Shown here: piece by piece, positions 55,626 through 61,966 of the stretch | How the letters are laid out: each line of letters starts with the position of its first letter | Position numbering within the stretch: position 1 is the first letter of the stretch | Source: a virus | IMG/VR virus record: IMGVR_UViG_3300002835_000015 | Coordinates: 94,799 to 158,798 of that record | Length of the DNA stretch: 64,000 bases | Direction: 5' to 3' (one strand) | Notes under the pieces: generated by a model | Databases searched by the model: none | What the model was told of the DNA's origin: nothing | Seen by the model: only the letters and a program-made list of their open reading frames with translations | Made by a program: the position numbers and the translations under genes

Positions 55626-56024
55626 ATGGCAAAATATGATCCACAAGAATATCAGCGAAATAAAGAGTCTTACAAGATTAGAAACCAAAGATACAAGAGC
55701 AAACATAGGTCTATGGTGAACCAAAAACAATCGGAATATAGATCAAAAACAAAAGATAAAATCAATCAGTATTCTAAAAGTCGTAGAAATAAAATAAGGA
55801 TTCTATATGATGAATACATGAAAGATAAATCTTGCTTACATTGTGGATATGATGATTCTCGCTCTCTCGTATGGCATCATACCGACCCATCACAAAAGAA
55901 AAATGGAGTTGTTCAGTTGGTTGGTAAAAAACACGGGTGGGATACTATCATGACAGAAATAAACAAATGTATATGCTTATGCCATAATTGTCATAATATA
56001 TTACATAATCACCAGTCACCATAG
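55626..56024 (+). CDS. Plus-strand HNH endonuclease
   Basis: 132 residues: Lys/Arg/Tyr-rich N-terminal helix, then CLHCGYDDSRSLVWHHTDPSQK and CICLCHNCHNILH (zinc-HNH core). Inserted against the local direction; its 3' end overlaps 56009. Confidence 0.87.
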   Translation: MAKYDPQEYQRNKESYKIRNQRYKSKHRSMVNQKQSEYRSKTKDKINQYSKSRRNKIRILYDEYMKDKSCLHCGYDDSRSLVWHHTDPSQKKNGVVQLVGKKHGWDTIMTEINKCICLCHNCHNILHNHQSP

Positions 56025-56308
56025 TCATCCATTGAAGGATTATAGTATTCATCTTCGGCCCAGCCTACTGACCCCATAGCGCTGTCGTGATCTCCATCCA
56101 TGCTGTCATCATAGTGATCATCGTAATCATCATCGTGGTCATCATCCAACTGGCTCTCAATCTCATGATCGGCATCGGCATGATAGGCTGAACTATCCTC
56201 GCCATAGAAAGCGTCATGGTAATCGTAGTTATAATCGTCAAAGTGGCTGCTCATAGTATCTTCCTCATAAGAGTTTTCGGGATCGAACAAAGGATCAGGA
56301 TGACTCAT
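56009..56308 (-). CDS. Asp/His/Tyr-rich acidic protein
   Basis: 99 residues from MSHPDPLFD, with long acidic Asp/His/Tyr runs (about 25-85). Extreme charge suggests DNA mimicry or metal binding; neither is shown. Confidence 0.66.
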   Translation of the reverse strand: MSHPDPLFDPENSYEEDTMSSHFDDYNYDYHDAFYGEDSSAYHADADHEIESQLDDDHDDDYDDHYDDSMDGDHDSAMGSVGWAEDEYYNPSMDDYGDW

Positions 56309-56312
56309 CTTT

Positions 56313-56381
56313 TTACTCTTTTGCAATGGTACAGAAACAAAGCCCAACATAGGCCACAACGAACAGCATAGCACTAAACAT
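56313..56381 (-). CDS. Tiny membrane peptide, 22 residues
   Basis: MFSAMLFVVAYVGLCFCTIAKE, one helix, between 56390 and 56009 in the same operon. Confidence 0.42.
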   Translation of the reverse strand: MFSAMLFVVAYVGLCFCTIAKE

Positions 56382-56389
56382 AGTTTTTG

Positions 56390-56599
56390 TCAAGCCTCCA
56401 CGATTTCGGGATAAATATCTTCGACCAGAATCTCAGCCAGACCCGTAACCTCTGCCCAATCCATCGGGTGGCAGTCGGGTTCGTCAATCGGCTCTACCAT
56501 AGGCTCGATGATACCCTGCTCTGCAAGGTAACTCAGTTGGCTGTTTGCTTCGTCTAAGTCGTGAAACATTTTCGAGCCCTCGTTGGTTGTGATCATCAT
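56390..56599 (-). CDS. Small acidic protein, leaderless
   Basis: 69 residues from MMITTNEGSKMFHDLDEANSQL. ATG 6 nt after the -10 box. Unknown. Confidence 0.68.
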   Translation of the reverse strand: MMITTNEGSKMFHDLDEANSQLSYLAEQGIIEPMVEPIDEPDCHPMDWAEVTGLAEILVEDIYPEIVEA

Positions 56600-56605
56600 G
56601 CCACG

Positions 56606-56633
56606 ATTATACACATAATATCGGCCAATGCAA
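56606..56633 (-). promoter_or_regulatory. Sigma-70-type promoter for 56390-56009
   Basis: -35 TTGCAT, 16-bp spacer with GCCGATAT, consensus -10 TATAAT, then ATG after 6 nt. Confidence 0.85.
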
Positions 56634-56676
56634 GTGGAGATATGAATCTTTTTCCTTACAATGCTGCAAGTTTCGC

Positions 56677-56754
56677 AACTCGTTGACGGATAAGAGTTTA
56701 CGTCAAACGCGGGCGGCGGGCCTCGTCTCAAAGTCTTATGCGGCAAGGCTTTAG
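56677..56754 (-). repeat. Family A element, copy 16
   Basis: Ends 1 bp from the stop of 56756; core GGGCGGCGGGCC. Confidence 0.87.
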
Positions 56755-56755
56755 G

Positions 56756-57088
56756 TCAACCCCTCCAACCGAAGGGTGAAACTTCCTCGCCCGATGCCAT
56801 AATGGCAGCATACTGGTCGGCCAACGCTGCCTTACGCTCAGCCGAACCGGGCTTGCCAACGGGTACAATCATGGTATCCTCTCCCCCATTGTAGCGAGAG
56901 TCAACCTTTTCCGCCTTAGCCTTACTACCCTTGCGGAGAGCCTTGCGATTGAACTTGTGAATCTTTTCACTGTGAATCGGGCCATACAATCCATCGGCAA
57001 GGGACGGCTGATGCCGAGTGGCCATACCAACAAAGCACATGCGAACCTGACGCTTGGCATCTTCGATAATCTTGAACTTGGTAGCCAT
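56756..57088 (-). CDS. Small basic protein, unknown
   Basis: 110 residues; basic middle (KFNRKALRKGSKAKAEKV), then VPVGKPGSAERKAALADQYAAI. Possibly nucleic-acid binding. Confidence 0.7.
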   Translation of the reverse strand: MATKFKIIEDAKRQVRMCFVGMATRHQPSLADGLYGPIHSEKIHKFNRKALRKGSKAKAEKVDSRYNGGEDTMIVPVGKPGSAERKAALADQYAAIMASGEEVSPFGWRG

Positions 57089-57115
57089 TTTCTTTTTCCT
57101 CTTGGTGATGAACGT

Positions 57116-57144
57116 ATTTTACAGAAACTTTTTTGTCTTGTCAA
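57116..57144 (-). promoter_or_regulatory. A-rich-spacer promoter for 56756
   Basis: -35 TTGACA, 17-bp spacer with AAAAAAGTTTCTG, -10 TAAAAT; sister sites at 57785 and 58067. Confidence 0.85.
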
Positions 57145-57159
57145 CCCCTCTAGTGGGGG

Positions 57160-57375
57160 TCATGAGACGCCCATCCAAGAGGCTTTTTCCATACAGAAGT
57201 TATAGAACATATCGTTCAGCATTTCTTCGTAGTTGCTTTCCGTGAGTCTACGCCGATCATTCGTCGCCTCGCACTCAGCAAACAGTTTACCGTCTGCCGT
57301 ATACAGTAGCACCACATTGTACGTTTCGCTACCCCAAATCTGACGCAAAGCATTTTTGATTTCGTTGGATATCAT
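57160..57375 (-). CDS. Small unknown protein
   Basis: 71 residues (VVLLYTADGKLFAECEATNDRRRLTE). Unknown. Confidence 0.65.
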   Translation of the reverse strand: MISNEIKNALRQIWGSETYNVVLLYTADGKLFAECEATNDRRRLTESNYEEMLNDMFYNFCMEKASWMGVS

Positions 57376-57402
57376 TTTGTTTCCTCTTTCTCTTATATCG
57401 TC

Positions 57403-57430
57403 ATTATACAGGGTATTTCTTAGAGATCAA
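57403..57430 (-). promoter_or_regulatory. Class 2 promoter for 57160
   Basis: -35 TTGATC, 16-bp spacer with TCTAAGAA, -10 TATAAT, then GACGATATAAG. Confidence 0.83.
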
Positions 57431-57460
57431 GCAAAAAGTTTCCTTAAAAGATCGCAAGGT

Positions 57461-57543
57461 TCGTAAGTCGTTATGCGACAAGACTTTGCGAAAAACCGAG
57501 CCGCCACCGCTCGACGTAAAGTCTTGCGGCTATTGAGTTTACG
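57461..57543 (-). repeat. Family A element, copy 17
   Basis: Includes the TAA of 57539; core GAGCCGCCACCG. Confidence 0.86.
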
Positions 57544-57754
57544 TTGCGTGAATGAATACCTTTTCGCTCGTGGTCTTATTTGTGATCGTCACAATCCAGT
57601 TACGACCACTACCATCCTCACGCATGATGCCATTCACAAGGCCAGCATAAACCCTACCCTTCGGATCGATCACACTAGTATACTTACCAGCGATCATGGA
57701 CGAGAAGATAGTATTGAGGCTGTTCTGTCGATTGGCGTAGGCGGTTCCGAACAT
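57539..57754 (-). CDS. Small beta-rich protein
   Basis: 71 residues (YTSVIDPKGRVYAGLVNGI). Unknown. Confidence 0.65.
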   Translation of the reverse strand: MFGTAYANRQNSLNTIFSSMIAGKYTSVIDPKGRVYAGLVNGIMREDGSGRNWIVTITNKTTSEKVFIHAT

Positions 57755-57784
57755 TTTCTTTTTCCTTGTGGTGATGATGAAGTT

Positions 57785-57812
57785 ATTTTACAGAAACTTT
57801 TTTGCTTGTCAA
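57785..57812 (-). promoter_or_regulatory. A-rich-spacer promoter for 57539
   Basis: -35 TTGACA, 16-bp spacer with AAAAAAGTTTCTG, -10 TAAAAT. Confidence 0.85.
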
Positions 57813-57818
57813 TCCCCT

Positions 57819-58040
57819 CTATCGTAGGGTAATCAAGCCATTGAAGTGCGAGAAGGTAAGAGTAAGAGTCTTGCCAGGATACTTCTGGTCGATATACGCT
57901 TGAGCGGTACTCTTGCGATTATCGGTAGCGGCAACGTGTTGCACTACCATACCATTCTCATCCGTAACCTTCCAAACTTTCTTTTCCACAATCCTAGGAA
58001 GGGTGCCGATGAAGTCGTTGATATGAGTTGCTTGTTCCAT
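57819..58040 (-). CDS. Small unknown protein
   Basis: 73 residues (KKVWKVTDENGMVVQHVAATDNRKSTAQAYIDQ). Unknown. Confidence 0.66.
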   Translation of the reverse strand: MEQATHINDFIGTLPRIVEKKVWKVTDENGMVVQHVAATDNRKSTAQAYIDQKYPGKTLTLTFSHFNGLITLR

Positions 58041-58066
58041 CTTCTTTCTCTCTTTCTTGTGATTCT

Positions 58067-58095
58067 ATTCTATCAAAACTTTTTCGTATCGTCAA
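58067..58095 (-). promoter_or_regulatory. A-rich-spacer promoter for 57819
   Basis: -35 TTGACG, 17-bp spacer with GAAAAAGTTTTGA, -10 TAGAAT. Confidence 0.8.
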
Positions 58096-58100
58096 CCCCC

Positions 58101-58247
58101 TCAAATGGCGAAGGTGTTCATAAACCTTTCGGCCTCATATGAACTCTTGAACGTAGCAAGCAGTTGACGGTGATATCCATTCGGATACTTCTTTTCCCGA
58201 TAAACCTTATACTTACCCTTCACAACGATCAGAACCAGATTTTCCAT
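58101..58247 (-). CDS. Small basic protein, 48 residues
   Basis: MENLVLIVVKGKYKVYREKKYPN...; begins like small phage beta-type proteins. Promoter at 58281. Confidence 0.62.
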   Translation of the reverse strand: MENLVLIVVKGKYKVYREKKYPNGYHRQLLATFKSSYEAERFMNTFAI

Positions 58248-58280
58248 TTCTTTCTCTCTTTCCTTTTCTCTTATATCGAC

Positions 58281-58308
58281 ATTATACCATCCATACTTTA
58301 GAAGTCAA
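58281..58308 (-). promoter_or_regulatory. Class 2 promoter for 58101
   Basis: -35 TTGACT, 16-bp spacer with TCTAAAGTATGGATGG, -10 TATAAT, then GTCGATATAAG. Confidence 0.9.
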
Positions 58309-58374
58309 CAAAAATCTTTCCTTACAATATCGTAAGATTTCTTACAGCAAATATCATGCCAAAACTCTGCTTAT

Positions 58375-58459
58375 CTTAAGTTGTTATGCTGTAAGAGTTT
58401 GCGTCAAGCCCCTGCGCCCCGCCTCGCCGTAAAGTGTTATGTAGCAAGGATTTACGTCG
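58375..58459 (-). repeat. Family A element, copy 18
   Basis: Core CCTGCGCCCCGCC; the stop of 58482 is 23 bp away. Confidence 0.84.
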
Positions 58460-58481
58460 AGTGCATACCTCTAGTGGGGGG

Positions 58482-58802
58482 TTAGCCCACCTTGAACATG
58501 AAAACCCTAGAAATCCCACATGACGATACCCCCCAACTGGGGCAATCATACAGCCAATCGGGCAACCCCTTACAATGGGGAGGATGATAGCCGTCAACGT
58601 GTAGCGTATTATTATCATCCGGCAACCGCTGTACGATCAGGCCATGAGATTCTAGTTTGCAAATCATTTCAGAAACAGACATTATTTTTTCCTTGGGTTG
58701 CATATCATATCCAAGATTATACTTTTTTCGCAAGTATCTTACCTTATCCTTAGTAGCATTTGCGTCCATTCCAATCCGATTCAATCTTGCAAAACTATTC
58801 AT
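58482..58802 (-). CDS. Unknown protein
   Basis: 106 residues from MNSFARLNRIGM (AAGGA upstream). Helical N-terminus, Cys/His/Pro-rich C-terminal half (HPPHCKGLPDWLYDCPSWG). Not recognised. Confidence 0.66.
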   Translation of the reverse strand: MNSFARLNRIGMDANATKDKVRYLRKKYNLGYDMQPKEKIMSVSEMICKLESHGLIVQRLPDDNNTLHVDGYHPPHCKGLPDWLYDCPSWGVSSCGISRVFMFKVG

Positions 58803-58830
58803 TTTCTTTCCTTGTGAGAGTATTCTATAT

Positions 58831-58851
58831 AATCTCCTTACTGGGGAGATT
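58831..58851 (-). repeat. AATCTCC/GGAGATT inverted repeat
   Basis: 7-bp dyad with a 7-nt loop at the end of 58850, next to TAGAAT. May be an operator or weak terminator for 58482. Confidence 0.45.
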
Positions 58852-59068
58852 AGATTCCCTCTCCATCGTCAAGACCGGGAATGTAATCGATATCAGCATG
58901 AGAAACATAGTCGGCGTTGAGCCGACCAACGTTGCCTTCCTCGTCGCGTACAGTAAGGGTATTATCGTCGTTCACCGACTCGACTCGATAAACCGGATAG
59001 TTCTCACAATCAAGCCCATATTCTTCATCACTCTCAACCCAATCGCCAACTGAAAAACTGCCGATCAT
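58850..59068 (-). CDS. Small acidic beta-barrel-like protein
   Basis: 72 residues (FSVGDWVESDEEYG...YPVYRVESVNDDNTLTVRDEEGN), an SH3/KOW-like arrangement. Promoter at 59110. Confidence 0.67.
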   Translation of the reverse strand: MIGSFSVGDWVESDEEYGLDCENYPVYRVESVNDDNTLTVRDEEGNVGRLNADYVSHADIDYIPGLDDGEGI

Positions 59069-59109
59069 TTTCTTTTCCTTTTCTCTTCTGTCTTACTTCT
59101 TATATCGAC

Positions 59110-59137
59110 ATTATACAGACATATCTTTAGGTTGCAA
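59110..59137 (-). promoter_or_regulatory. Class 2 promoter for 58850
   Basis: -35 TTGCAA, 16-bp spacer with CCTAAAG, -10 TATAAT, then GTCGATATAAG. First early promoter from the right. Confidence 0.86.
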
Positions 59138-59220
59138 GCGAAATCTTTTATTTTTTTTATTTTTTTTAGAGAATATATTATTCTTTATTCTTTGGCATAG
59201 CATTTGCTAGGGTCATTTAA

Positions 59221-59302
59221 CGTAAGTCCTTATCCCATAAGAGTTTAGGGCAACTTTTGCGGCCATAACTCGTCGTAAAGTCTTACGCCACAACACTTTA
59301 GG
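59221..59302 (-). repeat. Family A element, copy 19
   Basis: Rightmost copy; core TGCGGCC. 59138-59220 is a T-rich tract with no gene. Confidence 0.85.
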
Positions 59303-59493
59303 GCAAGAGGGGGTTTTTTCGTTTTATATCAAGGGGTTTAGAAAATCGCCATACCTTGCGGGTGGTCCAAAAACAATAAGGACCATCATAACAAATTGGC
59401 CAGTTTATTAGCCATTTTCCCCTATAATAATCTTTTATAAATCATCTTTGTGCCGATACAAGTATCAATAATGAGCCCAGTAGCATCGATTCT
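59303..59493. other. Non-coding stretch between early block and 59610
   Basis: No supportable gene. Holds AATTGGCCAGTTT (repeated at ~59517) and several GGCC-containing short palindromes. Confidence 0.4.
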
Positions 59494-59528
59494 AAAAAAA
59501 ATGGCCGGGTCATCATATCAATTGGCCA
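59494..59528 (-). terminator. Probable intrinsic terminator after 59610
   Basis: TGGCC/GGCCA stem with a 17-nt loop, then TTTTTTTT on the minus strand. Confidence 0.65.
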
Positions 59529-59609
59529 GTTTCCACCAACTAACAATCAACCCTGCACCATATTTTATTCATCTACAGATTACTTACTATATATTAGCCG
59601 AATTCCCCC

Positions 59610-59921
59610 CTAGTATCTATAAACATTATATCCATAGAAATTAGGAGCAGTCGGAACAGGACTATAAAGGAGATAAGCTGGATAAATTACTGTCTGAACA
59701 GGTACTACCTGAGTATTTACTACTGGCTGATAAACTATTGTTGGAACATAGGTAACAGTATTCTGTTGAACATAAGACCATGATACAACTGGTTGAAACT
59801 GCCGAACAGGAGCATAAACTGGCTGAGTATGAATATTTCTTGCTCTTGTCCATTCACAAGCATTACTACTATTTCCAATACAACAATATAAACCACAAAC
59901 TAATAGCATAAAAATTTTCAT
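59610..59921 (-). CDS. Secreted Val/Tyr/Pro-rich protein
   Basis: 103 residues: hydrophobic signal-like N-terminus (MKIFMLLVCGLYCCIG), then repeats of the YxPVVxxQ type (VVSWSYVQQ, TIVYQPVVNTQVVPVQTVIYP). The style is frequent in planctomycete secretomes. GGAG upstream; probable promoter TATAAT after the terminator of 60055. Confidence 0.68.
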   Translation of the reverse strand: MKIFMLLVCGLYCCIGNSSNACEWTRARNIHTQPVYAPVRQFQPVVSWSYVQQNTVTYVPTIVYQPVVNTQVVPVQTVIYPAYLLYSPVPTAPNFYGYNVYRY

Positions 59922-59982
59922 TATTAATCTCCTAAAGGTATTTTTGACTTCATGTCACCTTATTATAACGGCCAACCCCCAT

Positions 59983-60023
59983 AAAAACAACAACGGCCAC
60001 AACTAATTTCTTAGCTATGGCCG
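59983..60023 (-). terminator. Intrinsic terminator after 60055
   Basis: CGGCCA...TGGCCG with an inner CTAA/TTAG helix, then TTGTTGTTTTT on the minus strand. Confidence 0.82.
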
Positions 60024-60054
60024 CCGTTATAATCAATTTTTAATTAAAATAACT

Positions 60055-60300
60055 TTAAGAAAGCACACTCTGCTCAACCTGAATATTCGTTGATGCTGTA
60101 GTAGCAGGCTTTGTCTTTCGTGGACGTCCTCTGCTCTTCTTTAGTGATAACTTTCTTCGCTGTCTACGAACCATGGCAGTACTAATGTTTTGTCCAGTTA
60201 TTTTGCTTAGTGATGCTGCTAAACTCTCATCACATAATACATTATGATTATTTTGAATATAGTCCAATTCTGAGGGTGCCCACTTTTTATAATTAGCCAT
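60055..60300 (-). CDS. DNA-binding protein: SANT/HTH-like domain plus AT-hook
   Basis: 81 residues. KKWAPSELDYIQNNHNVLCDESLAASLSKITG...TAMVRRQRRKL is a helix-turn-helix of the Myb/SANT-like kind; SRGRPRK is an AT-hook. A chromatin-type or regulatory protein, divergent from the plus-strand late block. The start of 61149 has a related helix. Confidence 0.8.
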   Translation of the reverse strand: MANYKKWAPSELDYIQNNHNVLCDESLAASLSKITGQNISTAMVRRQRRKLSLKKSRGRPRKTKPATTASTNIQVEQSVLS

Positions 60301-60389
60301 AAAATACTCCTATACTTATTAATTGTTGACAATCATCCATCAAAACATATTATAATAACAGTTGACAAGTTTAGCGCAAGGATAAACAT
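60301..60389. promoter_or_regulatory. Divergent control region
   Basis: Holds plus-strand TTGACA twice and TATAAT, but spacings (19 bp) are not ideal; exact promoters uncertain. Separates minus and plus transcription. Confidence 0.5.
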
Positions 60390-60560
60390 ATGACATTTTC
60401 AAATTTAAATTCGCCCAATTTTCCAACCATTACTGATAGCGTACTATCTATAAAAGCTTCTGGATCAGTAAATGATGAAGTTATTAATGATTTATTATTA
60501 GATAACGGAAAGAGCATAGCAGAATTACTAAATGACCAAAAAACAACAGAACAAAGATAA
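60390..60560 (+). CDS. Small acidic protein, 56 residues
   Basis: MTFSNLNSPNFPTITDSV... with AAGGAT before ATG. Ends inside the gp55-like gene (29-nt overlap). First gene of the plus-strand block. Confidence 0.7.
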   Translation: MTFSNLNSPNFPTITDSVLSIKASGSVNDEVINDLLLDNGKSIAELLNDQKTTEQR

Positions 60561-61188
60561 ATTGCCCAATGGCGTAGAAACAGAAGAATTTTTATTAGTT
60601 TTGGATAATATTACTAAAAGATTAGCTAATAAATTCAGATTCGCCTATCATAGCATAGAAGATATGAAGCAACAAGCTGCTATTTTTGCTTTGGAAGGAT
60701 TAAAAAATTATGACAAGAAAAGGCCCCTGGAAAACTTTCTTTGGACCCATGTTCGTAATAGACTATTTAATTACAAACGTAATAACTATCAAAGGCCCGA
60801 CAAACCTTGTTTAACTTGTCCATTTTTTGATAAAGGTTGTAAAGTGAGCATTAATCAGTGTGAACAATATAAAAATAAAAATGATTGTGAACTATATGCA
60901 GCATGGGCAAAAAGAAATGAGGCCAAAAAGAATATTATTCAACCAGGTTATATTGAGAATAACACCTCATTAGGCCCATCTCTTCCTGCACCACTATTAG
61001 AAAACCAAGAGTTAATTAAATTTTTAGATTCTAACATACAAAGTGATTATAGAGAAAGTTATTTAAAACTAAAACATGGAACTAAAATTAATAAGACCGA
61101 GCTTAAAAAACTCAAAGCTCATATTCAAAAAATAATGGAGGAAAACAATTGGAAAATAGAAACATTCCAAGAAAACGAGGACAACTAA
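60532..61188 (+). CDS. gp55-like late sigma factor
   Basis: 218 residues. Region 2-like helix KFRFAYHSIEDMKQQAAIFALEGLKNYD...LENFLWTHVRNRLFNYKR, as in T4 gp55-type sigma proteins, followed by a Cys cluster (PCLTCPFFDKGC...QCEQY...DCELY) that may bind zinc. No region 4. Probably directs late transcription; sits next to packaging genes as expected. Confidence 0.75.
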   Translation: MTKKQQNKDKLPNGVETEEFLLVLDNITKRLANKFRFAYHSIEDMKQQAAIFALEGLKNYDKKRPLENFLWTHVRNRLFNYKRNNYQRPDKPCLTCPFFDKGCKVSINQCEQYKNKNDCELYAAWAKRNEAKKNIIQPGYIENNTSLGPSLPAPLLENQELIKFLDSNIQSDYRESYLKLKHGTKINKTELKKLKAHIQKIMEENNWKIETFQENEDN

Positions 61189-61964
61189 GTTTAGAAGAAG
61201 AAAAATACATTCGTGATAACTATAGTTCAATACCATTACAGCAAATTGCTGATGCTCTAAACAGAAACTTAGCTCCAGTAGAAAGATACGTTAATGAGAA
61301 TCAATTATCTGTGGTTAATAATTCACAAGATGATCAGATACTAAAACAAAAATTACACAGTAAAACCTTTTGGTTAGAAATACTAAGACAATTTGATAAA
61401 GAGAGCGGTGAACTAGAATATTTTGAAAGTACCTGGGTTAATTTAGTCAAACAATTTCGTGAAGATGTTTTACCCGCCGAAGAACTTCAGATTAAACAAT
61501 TTATAACTATTGATATTCTGATTAATCGAAGTATGAAAGAACGAAAGCGTCATATTGCTGAAACTGAAAAATTACAAAAGCAAGTTGACAAAGAATATGA
61601 AAAAAGTGAAGATCAAAGAGACATACCGAAATTGGCTAATTTAGAAACTCAATTAAGTTTTGCTCGTAACAGTATTGCAAACTATACTAACGAATATACT
61701 AAACTTTTAAATGAACAACAAAAGATTAGCAAAGACCTTAAAGCTACTCGTGAACAGCGTATCAAAAGAATAGAAGATGGTAAAAGCAGTTGGACAGGAT
61801 TAATACGCATGTTGGAAGACGAAGAAACACGAGAAAAAGAAGGACGTCAAATGGAGATTATCAGTTTAGCTACCGAAAAATACAAACAGCAATTAGCTGG
61901 CTATCATTCTTTTCAGGATAATACTGTAGATAAACCTCTTTTAACACCAGATACTGTGGAGTAA
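61149..61964 (+). CDS. HTH and coiled-coil protein, possible small terminase
   Basis: 271 residues. N-terminal helix-turn-helix (LEEEKYIRDNYSSIPLQQIADAL), central helices, coiled coil (about 135-200), and a C-terminal TREQRIKRIEDGKSSWTGLIRMLEDEETREKEGRQME. DNA-binding plus oligomerisation layout and position upstream of terL suit a small terminase subunit. Inferred. Confidence 0.6.
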   Translation: MENRNIPRKRGQLSLEEEKYIRDNYSSIPLQQIADALNRNLAPVERYVNENQLSVVNNSQDDQILKQKLHSKTFWLEILRQFDKESGELEYFESTWVNLVKQFREDVLPAEELQIKQFITIDILINRSMKERKRHIAETEKLQKQVDKEYEKSEDQRDIPKLANLETQLSFARNSIANYTNEYTKLLNEQQKISKDLKATREQRIKRIEDGKSSWTGLIRMLEDEETREKEGRQMEIISLATEKYKQQLAGYHSFQDNTVDKPLLTPDTVE

Positions 61965-61966
61965 AT

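Noticed and set aside
56390-58618. Longer N-termini with a recurring HKTLRRG...VNSY pattern
   Set aside because: These come from reading through family A copies upstream of promoters; the true starts lie downstream of the promoters.
59138-59221. T-rich tract as a terminator
   Set aside because: Long T/A run but no stem in front of it on either strand.
40739-59302. Family A repeats as a CRISPR array
   Set aside because: Copies are 0.5-1.8 kb apart with genes between them and differ from each other; no regular spacers.
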